From contig URJS01000079.1 of assembly GCA_900548205.1 (NCBI GenBank), positions 1-10,521 on the forward strand: a stretch of 10,521 nucleotides of DNA, read 5' to 3'. Position 1 is the stretch's first letter. Every line of letters starts with the position of its first letter. The notes beneath the pieces were generated by a model, which was not told the DNA's origin, made no database searches, and worked only from the letters and a program-made list of their open reading frames with translations. This stretch comes from an uncultured Roseburia sp. (GTDB lineage Bacteria > Bacillota > Clostridia > Lachnospirales > Lachnospiraceae). This document shows, in pieces, positions 5,709-10,521 of this stretch. Made by a program: the position numbers and the translations under genes.

Positions 5709-6773
5709 ATGGGAGAGATTCTTACGTTTGAGCCGACAGCGGAGCAGTTTGGCGTTTTGTGGAAATATCTGCAGCTTCCGTATGTCACAGATGTGGATTA
5801 CAACGGCAGGGAGCTTTGGATCACAGACTTGAAAAGAGGAAGGTATCGGGCGAAGGAATGCCTGACCCAGGAATTTATCGACACCTTTACACACAATATT
5901 TCCAACTGTGTGAATAAACAGTTTAACCATGCCAATAAAATTTTGGAGGCAGACACAAGAGAAATGCGTATCAGCATCATTCATGATTCCGTGACAGCTT
6001 CGGGAATCAGTATCTGTGTGCGCAAGTCGCCGTGCATCGTGCGGAATACGATTTCAAGGATGCTTGAAAATGCATTTATACAGGAGGATATGTTAAAGCT
6101 TCTGTTAAATTGTGTGCAGGTAGGAATGAATTTTGTGTTTGGCGGAGAGCCGGGGGCCGGAAAAACAGAATGTGCAAAGTTTTTTATGCAGTTTATTCCA
6201 AAGGAGGAGCGCGTGATCACGATCGAGGATTCCTATGAGATACATTACGGAATGATCAATCCTGGAGCAGATGCGGTAGAGCTTAGAGTTGGGGCTGGTT
6301 TTAGTTATACAGACGCGATCAAGGCAAGTCTGCGCCAGAATCCAAAATGGCTTGTGCTCTCAGAGGCTCGCTCCACAGAGGTTATGTCACTGCTGGAGCA
6401 GTGGAGTACCGGAGTCAGCGGATTTACCACGATTCATTTGGATGATGTGAGAAAGCTCCCGGACCGCATCCAGAATATGCTGACTGATGTGAAGGACGCA
6501 TGGCGGATGGAAAATCGAATTTATCGCTATGTAGATGTCGGTATTTTGATCCGTTGTATCAGGCTGAAGGACGGCAGGATACATCGTTATATCGACCAGC
6601 TTTGCTTTTACAGCAGAGAGGAAAAGGAAAATTGTATTTACATGCTGGTGGAGGATGGAGAGATTGTATCGCATGAGCTTCCACCTGCAATCAAGAAGCG
6701 CTTTGCGCGGGCAGGGATCACAGATCCCTTTGCCTGTGCCAAGTGGGAGAAGTATTTAGACGAGGGGAAGTAA
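5709..6773 (+). CDS. CpaF/TadA-type secretion ATPase
   Basis: This cytoplasmic hexameric ATPase of the type II/IV secretion (GspE/VirB11/CpaF) superfamily would drive subunit assembly. In the 354-residue protein: an N-terminal domain (1-130), Walker A GEPGAGKT (146-153, Lys152), Asp box VITIEDSYEIHY (169-180), Walker B WLVLSEAR (214-221, with catalytic Glu219), and a His box TGVSGFTTIHLDD (234-246, His243) in place of the usual GH.GSL.T.HA pattern. All key residues are kept, so it should be active. It is shorter than typical CpaF (often above 400), mainly at the N-terminus. AGGAGG (5699-5704) precedes ATG 5709 by 4 nt. Its stop overlaps the start of the next gene by one base (TAATG), tying it to the GspF-like platform protein it would contact. 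Confidence 0.92.
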   Translation: MGEILTFEPTAEQFGVLWKYLQLPYVTDVDYNGRELWITDLKRGRYRAKECLTQEFIDTFTHNISNCVNKQFNHANKILEADTREMRISIIHDSVTASGISICVRKSPCIVRNTISRMLENAFIQEDMLKLLLNCVQVGMNFVFGGEPGAGKTECAKFFMQFIPKEERVITIEDSYEIHYGMINPGADAVELRVGAGFSYTDAIKASLRQNPKWLVLSEARSTEVMSLLEQWSTGVSGFTTIHLDDVRKLPDRIQNMLTDVKDAWRMENRIYRYVDVGILIRCIRLKDGRIHRYIDQLCFYSREEKENCIYMLVEDGEIVSHELPPAIKKRFARAGITDPFACAKWEKYLDEGK

Positions 6774-8311
6774 TGAAGAAAACAAAAAATGTTTGGAAAA
6801 AATTTGCACTGCAAAATCCAAAAAATCTGGAACGTGAGGTGCATATTTATGGCTATCATTATTCTTGGAGAGCACATAGTATCTCGATACTTGGAACGTT
6901 AGTCGGAAGCTGGCTGTTAGGCTTCGTTTTTCAGCTTCAGGTTTTCTGCACGATCGTCATTGCCGCCGCCGCGACATTTGTGCTGCCGATGCTTGTGCTT
7001 GATATGTATAAACGGATGTATGAGCAGAAGCGGTTCGCGGATGCAGCTGCCTATATGGAGCAGATGCTTTACTCCTTTCAAAAAACGGGAAAGGTGACGG
7101 GGGCGCTAAAGGAGACAAGAGAGATTTTTTCGGACGGTCGGATGCGTCAGTGTATGGATGAAGCAATCGCACATATGGAGCTTGGGGTTCCAAAGACGAC
7201 ACAGGGAGTATTGGCGGAGGGGCTTTTGCTGATAGAAGAACGTTACCGGTGCACAAAGCTTATGCTGGTGCATGAGTTTTTACAGGCAATGGAGTCTTAT
7301 GGCGGAGCGGCAGAGGAGACGGTACTGTTAATTTTGGAGGATATCGAGAATTGGAAAAAGCGGGAATACCAGCTGCAGGCGGAAAAAAAGAAATACCACA
7401 CGGATAATGTGATCTCGATTGTGGTGTCTGTTATTTTATGTGCGGTGGCACTCTATGTGCTTGAGGGTATGGGACAGATGTTTCAGGGAAGCAGCAGGGT
7501 AGATATTTTTTCCTTACCCGTCATACAGCTATCCTCAACAGTTTTTATTCTTCTTTTGCTGAAAATTTTGGTAAAAAGCATGAAGGGGTTGACAGAGGAT
7601 TGGCTGAACGAGTCAGAAAAGCATGCAAAGGAGTATGTGCAGCATAGCTATGATATGGTGATGCACTATGAGAAGGAGACCGTACATCGCTGGAAGCTGT
7701 GGGTGCAGGCAGGCGTCTTTGCAATGGCGTTTTTGCTTCTTTTGGCGGGAGCGGTGCTTCCGGCTGTGATCGGGATGGCTGCCGCAGGAGTATTTTTTGG
7801 CTACCGCAGACTTGGCTATCGGTTGGCGAAAAAGGATGTCACGGAAGCAATGTATCTGGCCCTGCCGCAATGGCTGATGGAGCTGCTGCTTTTACTGCAA
7901 AATAATAATGTGCAGGTTGCGCTTATGAAGTCTGCCGCGCAGGCTCCTGCCGCCCTGCAGGAGGAGCTTGCTGCCTTGCAGGATCGTATACAGGAAAGAC
8001 CGGGAGATTTACAGACGTATACAGCCTTTTGCAGCAGCTTTGATTTGCCGGAGATTCATGGATGTATGAAAATGCTGCATGCATTTTCAGAAAACGGAAC
8101 AGGAAATCTAAGAGAGCAGATGAACCGACTTTTGGAGAGGGTAGAGCGTATGCAGGAAGCGGCGGATGTGATCCGCAATGATAGGATCGCGTTTCAAATG
8201 AAGATGATTTTTTCCTATCCGGTGTTGTCTGCAATCGGAAAGCTGCTGATTGATCTGACGGTGGGAATGGCAGTGATGCTTCAGGTTCTTGGCAGTATGG
8301 GAGGTGTATAG
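6773..8311 (+). CDS. TadB/TadC-like double GspF-domain platform protein
   Basis: The 512-residue protein looks like two GspF-type inner-membrane platform units in one chain. Classical Tad systems usually have TadB and TadC as separate proteins. First half: membrane pairs at about 37-78, a soluble helical region (80-210, with KRFADAAAYMEQMLY and EYQLQAEKKKYH), and hydrophobic segments at 212-231 and 250-268. Second half: hydrophobic 312-345, a cytoplasmic helical domain (350-475, with ALPQWLMELLLLLQNNNVQVAL, RIQERPGDL and NLREQMNRLLERVERMQ), and a final membrane helix around 488-507. The pattern fits GspF domains, which bind the CpaF ATPase and pilin. ATG 6773 overlaps the cpaF-like stop by one base; an ATG 30 nt upstream at 6743 would overlap further and lacks a better ribosome site. 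Sequence is divergent, so domain borders are approximate. Confidence 0.82.
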   Translation: MKKTKNVWKKFALQNPKNLEREVHIYGYHYSWRAHSISILGTLVGSWLLGFVFQLQVFCTIVIAAAATFVLPMLVLDMYKRMYEQKRFADAAAYMEQMLYSFQKTGKVTGALKETREIFSDGRMRQCMDEAIAHMELGVPKTTQGVLAEGLLLIEERYRCTKLMLVHEFLQAMESYGGAAEETVLLILEDIENWKKREYQLQAEKKKYHTDNVISIVVSVILCAVALYVLEGMGQMFQGSSRVDIFSLPVIQLSSTVFILLLLKILVKSMKGLTEDWLNESEKHAKEYVQHSYDMVMHYEKETVHRWKLWVQAGVFAMAFLLLLAGAVLPAVIGMAAAGVFFGYRRLGYRLAKKDVTEAMYLALPQWLMELLLLLQNNNVQVALMKSAAQAPAALQEELAALQDRIQERPGDLQTYTAFCSSFDLPEIHGCMKMLHAFSENGTGNLREQMNRLLERVERMQEAADVIRNDRIAFQMKMIFSYPVLSAIGKLLIDLTVGMAVMLQVLGSMGGV

Positions 8312-8314
8312 AAG

Positions 8315-8644
8315 ATGAAATATATTGTTGAGATTTTCTCAGGTCTTTTTATGCTGATCTGGAATCTGTGTTTGTGCGTTAGCATGCTTGGCGTCAGCTC
8401 AGAGACAGCGGAGGCAAAGGAGTATAAGGCAGCAGTCGTGGCGGAGATTGAAAACAGTAATTTTAATCCGAATGTGATAGAGGCCTGTGTGCGTGAAGCA
8501 AAACAGCATGGTTATGAGCTTGAGGTTGCACCCTGCCATTATGGAGAGGAAAGGCAGATGGCAGAGGTATGCCTGACCTATCGCTATGAAATTCCCTTGC
8601 TTCAGATCTCGCAGGAAAGAACGACAAGGGGAATTGCACGTTAA
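8315..8644 (+). CDS. Pilin-like single-pass protein (109 residues)
   Basis: One N-terminal hydrophobic helix (about 4-27, MKYIVEIFSGLFMLIWNLCLC) is followed by a small polar, extracytoplasmic domain with IENSNFNPNVIEACVREAKQHGYELEV (about 45-71) and a beta-rich end, MAEVCLTYRYEIPLLQ (82-97), closing with RGIAR. That layout (TM-first, Ala/Glu-rich helix, small beta part) matches minor pilin-like proteins seen beside clostridial Tad genes, and resembles TadE-like proteins in general outline. Cys58, Cys74 and Cys86 are candidates for a disulfide. Its ATG lies 3 nt after the previous stop, so translation is coupled. Exact function unknown; a structural or minor subunit is inferred from context. 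Confidence 0.75.
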   Translation: MKYIVEIFSGLFMLIWNLCLCVSMLGVSSETAEAKEYKAAVVAEIENSNFNPNVIEACVREAKQHGYELEVAPCHYGEERQMAEVCLTYRYEIPLLQISQERTTRGIAR

Positions 8645-8673
8645 AAGAATAAGAAGAAGGAGCAAGAAGATAA

Positions 8674-8784
8674 ATGGAAATCGTGGTGGGAGAATTTGGG
8701 GCTGCGTTATTAGGCCTGCTTGGAGGAAGCTGTATAGTCGCATGGATGATGGCATTATTGACCTATATTTCTACTGTTTTGTAG
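8674..8784 (+). CDS. Tiny hydrophobic protein (36 residues)
   Basis: A 36-residue ORF, MEIVVGEFGAALLGLLGGSC onward, is almost entirely one Gly/Ala/Leu-rich membrane helix ending YISTVL. It is supported by an AAGGAG site at 8657-8662 (11 nt spacing, rather long), by an in-frame stop just before its ATG that fixes the start, and by position in a packed operon between two exported proteins. MEIVVGEFG resembles the start of the 54-residue peptide (MEQIMKHYG), which suggests a shared family of small filament or membrane subunits. Too small for standard calling; the evidence is context and composition. Confidence 0.65.
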   Translation: MEIVVGEFGAALLGLLGGSCIVAWMMALLTYISTVL

Positions 8785-8801
8785 TTTAAGGAGGAACGAC
8801 G

Positions 8802-8948
8802 ATGAGAGAGATTTTTGAGCATTATGGAAGCGGACTCATACAGCTGATAGGCGGTGTTTTGATATTTGCAATCTGGAGAAGCTTGTTTACTCCTGCGGGA
8901 GGGCTTTATCAGATATGTCTGCAATATCTCAATGCAATTTGCGGTTAA
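8802..8948 (+). CDS. Small hydrophobic protein (48 residues)
   Basis: This 48-residue ORF begins MREIFEHYGSGLIQLIGGVL, has one hydrophobic segment (about 11-25) and a C-terminal amphipathic part ending LQYLNAICG. AAGGAGG at 8788-8794 sits 7 nt before ATG 8802, one of the best ribosome sites in the operon, so the ORF is very likely translated. Its start (M-x-E-I-x-x-x-YG) parallels the 54-residue peptide MEQIMKHYG, and both have a helix then a short tail. I read the small proteins of this operon as related subunits of one structure. Whether this one is a pilin, a pseudopilin or a membrane helper cannot be told. Confidence 0.75.
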   Translation: MREIFEHYGSGLIQLIGGVLIFAIWRSLFTPAGGLYQICLQYLNAICG

Positions 8949-8966
8949 GATTTGTGAGGAGAGAAA

Positions 8967-9452
8967 ATGGAGCTGATTATAAAAATATACGGAAGATTTT
9001 TGATAGGCTTTTTGGTGATTGCAGCCTTTTTGCTGTTGCTTTTTACCGGAATACAAGATGCGCAGGGGAATGTAGGGGTTTGGAAAATGACAGGGGCACT
9101 TCTTGCGCCTGAACAGGAACAGTGGGGAGATGAATTTCAGACCTCCTTGCAGGAGTCAGCGCGGGCAGTGCCCAAAATTTTTTATCGGGGACAGGAGGCT
9201 TTGCGGGTAGGAAGCTACGATATAAAAGAGATATTTGGAGCATTAGACTGTGAAAAAGCGGAGTTGGAATTACAGGCCCGAAAAATGAGCAATCAGCAGG
9301 GGGAGATACCGCTGAATGCAGAGGGACTGCGCAGCGGTAAGCTTGTATTTCAGGAGGCGGGGAGATATCGTTTAGAGATATGTGCGACAGACAGATGGAA
9401 TCAGACAAGTGTCTACCGTTTTTCAATTCCTGTAAATGGGGGAAAAGCTTGA
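8967..9452 (+). CDS. Membrane-anchored exported protein with a probable Ig-like domain (161 residues)
   Basis: A single N-terminal membrane helix (about 9-28, FLIGFLVIAAFLLLLFTG) is followed by a linker and a beta-rich extracellular domain (about 68-157). Its last strand region reads FQEAGRYRLEICATDRWNQ (128-146) and ends RFSIPVN (151-157). The pattern G-x-Y-x-(I/L)-x-(V/I)-x-A-x-D-x-x-N is typical of bacterial Ig-like or DUF5011-like folds, so an Ig-like adhesin or pilus-tip domain is the best guess. GAGGAG at 8956-8961 precedes ATG 8967. Its stop is separated from the next ATG by one base. An outer-surface subunit or minor pilin is likely from position; partner and ligand are unknown. Confidence 0.72.
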   Translation: MELIIKIYGRFLIGFLVIAAFLLLLFTGIQDAQGNVGVWKMTGALLAPEQEQWGDEFQTSLQESARAVPKIFYRGQEALRVGSYDIKEIFGALDCEKAELELQARKMSNQQGEIPLNAEGLRSGKLVFQEAGRYRLEICATDRWNQTSVYRFSIPVNGGKA

Positions 9453-9453
9453 G

Positions 9454-10059
9454 ATGAAAAATGGAGTTATGTTGTTGGTGAGCGGGGCGATCGGTATTTT
9501 AGTATTTGCAATGGTTATGACGATTTGCGGGCATATGAATCGCAGTACAGAATTGCAGGAAAATTTATCAACTGCGGCGGAAGGGGCTTTGCAAGAGGGG
9601 ATAGAGGGAGAGTGGATAAAAAATGATCATGCGCTGCTGGCGGAGTGCATTGGAAGGATGGCAGTTGCATTAGATGCGGATACCGATATAGTCATAGATG
9701 TTTTTGGTATAGATTCCCAAAAGGGAATCTTAGCCTTGCGTATGTCGGGAAATTACAAGCACCCGAACGGCATGAAGGGAAGTACAGAGTGGGAGCGCGT
9801 GGTAATTAGAGAGAATGGAGAGGAGAAAGAAACTATGGAGGTATGTGAGGTTTCTTTTTATATGAATAAGGAAGCTATGTCAGATGAGAAGGAATGTTAC
9901 AAAAAATATTATGTTCCAAAAGGCGAGCAGGTGATAATGCCCGTGGAGCCTCAAAAGGATGGGATGGTTTTTGCAGGTTGGAGGGACGTCAACGATTATA
10001 TTGCGGACTTTTCGCAGCCGGTAGATCAAAGAATTTCTTACTATGCGGCGTGGGAGTAA
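9454..10059 (+). CDS. Pilin-like exported protein with C-terminal InlB B-repeat-like module (201 residues)
   Basis: The N-terminal helix (about 4-26, MLLVSGAIGILVFAMVMTIC) gives a single-pass anchor. A middle domain (30-118) has GALQEGIEG, LLAECIGRMAVALD (61-74) and GILALRMSGNYKHPNG (91-106). The C-terminal module (about 132-200) carries VPKGEQVIMPVEPQKDGMVF, AGWRD, ADFSQPV and ISYYAAW, the pattern of the InlB B-repeat/Flg_new (PF09479) domain, found in Firmicute surface proteins and often linked to adhesion. I start it at ATG 9454; ATG 9436 (six residues longer) would overlap the previous gene by 17 nt without a ribosome site. The helix-first layout resembles the other single-pass proteins of this operon. 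A tip or minor pilin with an adhesive end is inferred, not shown. It is the last gene of the packed run. Confidence 0.75.
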   Translation: MKNGVMLLVSGAIGILVFAMVMTICGHMNRSTELQENLSTAAEGALQEGIEGEWIKNDHALLAECIGRMAVALDADTDIVIDVFGIDSQKGILALRMSGNYKHPNGMKGSTEWERVVIRENGEEKETMEVCEVSFYMNKEAMSDEKECYKKYYVPKGEQVIMPVEPQKDGMVFAGWRDVNDYIADFSQPVDQRISYYAAWE

Positions 10060-10112
10060 GGTGATGTTGTAAAATATATATTCAAGGTATGGTAATTTAA
10101 AGTCTGAAAGTA

Positions 10113-10134
10113 TATACTATATCAGTAGTATAAT
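10113..10134 (+). promoter_or_regulatory. Dyad overlapping a -10-like box before the lipoprotein gene
   Basis: TATACTA (10113-10119) and TAGTATA (10126-10132) form a perfect 7-bp inverted repeat around 6 nt, overlapping a TATAAT at 10129-10134. No good -35 is seen at 16-18 nt. A start from that box would fall near 10141, inside the ribosome site, so a promoter reading is uncertain. The dyad could be an operator. No terminator is visible between 10059 and here, so read-through from the Tad-like operon is possible. Confidence 0.35.
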
Positions 10135-10152
10135 AGAAGGGAGTTTTGGTAT

Positions 10153-10521
10153 ATGAAAACGAACAGAATTTTAATTGGGGCGGCATTCGTAGGTGTATTA
10201 GGTCTGGGCGCATGTGGAAAAACGGAGCTTCAGCCATTTGCGGAGCAGGTTGAGGCAGAGCTTGGCAGCTCATTGGATGAAAACGTAACAAGCTATGTAG
10301 CATTGGACAAAAAAGCGGCAAAGGAGGCGGTGCTTGATCTATCTGCGGTTGATACGAATAAAACAGGCACTTATCCAGCTTCTGTTACTTATAAAGAGTA
10401 GACAGCAGTGTTTGAGGTCGTGGTAAAGGACACGACTGCACCAGAGGTTACGTTGGTGGATAAAGTGACAGTCGCAGCAGGAATGCCGCTGCATGCAAAG
10501 GATGTGATCGCAGAGGTGACG
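10153..10521 (+). pseudogene. Lipoprotein gene interrupted by an in-frame TAG (partial, runs off window)
   Basis: The ORF starts at ATG 10153 after AAGGGAG (10137-10143) and encodes a lipoprotein signal with lipobox LGAC (18-21, Cys21), then a repeat-like, beta-rich segment ending GTYPASVTYKE. A TAG at 10399-10401 stops it after 82 residues. The same frame stays open for 40 more codons to the window edge: TAVFEVVVKDTTAPEVTL and VDKVTVAAGMPLHAKDV continue the same style (GTYPxxVTYK... then VVVKDTTAP is typical of consecutive bacterial Ig-like/DUF5011-type repeats). So the TAG most likely replaced a Gln (CAG) or similar codon and splits a longer surface lipoprotein. TAG is an ordinary stop elsewhere here (purC, purB). 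Function unknown; a cell-wall-exposed lipoprotein is likely. Whether the stop is a real mutation, a read error or read through cannot be decided here. Confidence 0.75.

Noticed and set aside
10060..10112. Terminator after the Tad-like operon
   Set aside because: No GC-rich stem followed by a T run is present in this AT-rich stretch.
10399..10401. TAG read as an amino acid (recoding)
   Set aside because: TAG ends purC, purB and the 54-residue gene normally, and no recoding element is visible; a nonsense change or read error is simpler.

Overview
The window reads as chromosomal DNA of an anaerobic, low-to-mid GC Firmicute, most likely a Lachnospiraceae-type Clostridium relative. This is inference from four things: strong AGGAGG-type ribosome sites, TTGACA/TATAAT promoters, a long ADSL-like PurB, and a YhfC/DegV pair beside a clostridial-style Tad locus. 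No rRNA, tRNA, CRISPR array, insertion sequence or phage gene is visible.

Layout. (1) 1-188 is AT-rich non-coding DNA with a small hairpin that may end an unseen upstream gene. (2) 189-2729 is a purine operon on the + strand: a good promoter, purC, then purB 22 nt later, closed by a long palindromic terminator. (3) 2857-4634 is a minus-strand operon, degV followed by a YhfC-type membrane protein. The yhfC-like gene has its good ribosome site and ATG one base out of frame with the body. degV carries a perfect 32-bp palindrome inside its coding sequence. (4) 4635-4956 is a divergent promoter region. (5) 4957-10059 is a tightly packed + strand operon of nine genes, several with overlapping or nearly touching stops and starts. 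They encode a degenerate TadZ/CpaE-like ATPase, a 54-residue hydrophobic Flp-like peptide, a CpaF/TadA-type secretion ATPase, a TadB/TadC-like double GspF-type membrane protein, a 109-residue pilin-like protein, two more tiny hydrophobic proteins (36 and 48 residues), and two single-pass exported proteins, one probably Ig-like and one ending in an InlB B-repeat-like (Flg_new) module. (6) 10153-10521 is the start of a lipoprotein gene interrupted by an in-frame TAG, after which the frame stays open to the window edge.

How the genes work together. purC and purB act in de novo IMP synthesis (steps 7 and 8), and PurB also makes AMP. The nine-gene locus is best read as a compact, divergent Gram-positive Tad/type II-secretion-like machine: the CpaF-like ATPase and the two-domain platform form the motor, the tiny hydrophobic peptides are candidate filament subunits, and the larger single-pass proteins are candidate minor or tip subunits. 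No prepilin peptidase is present in the window. Its substrate and function cannot be told from sequence, and it is the best candidate here for a poorly described system.
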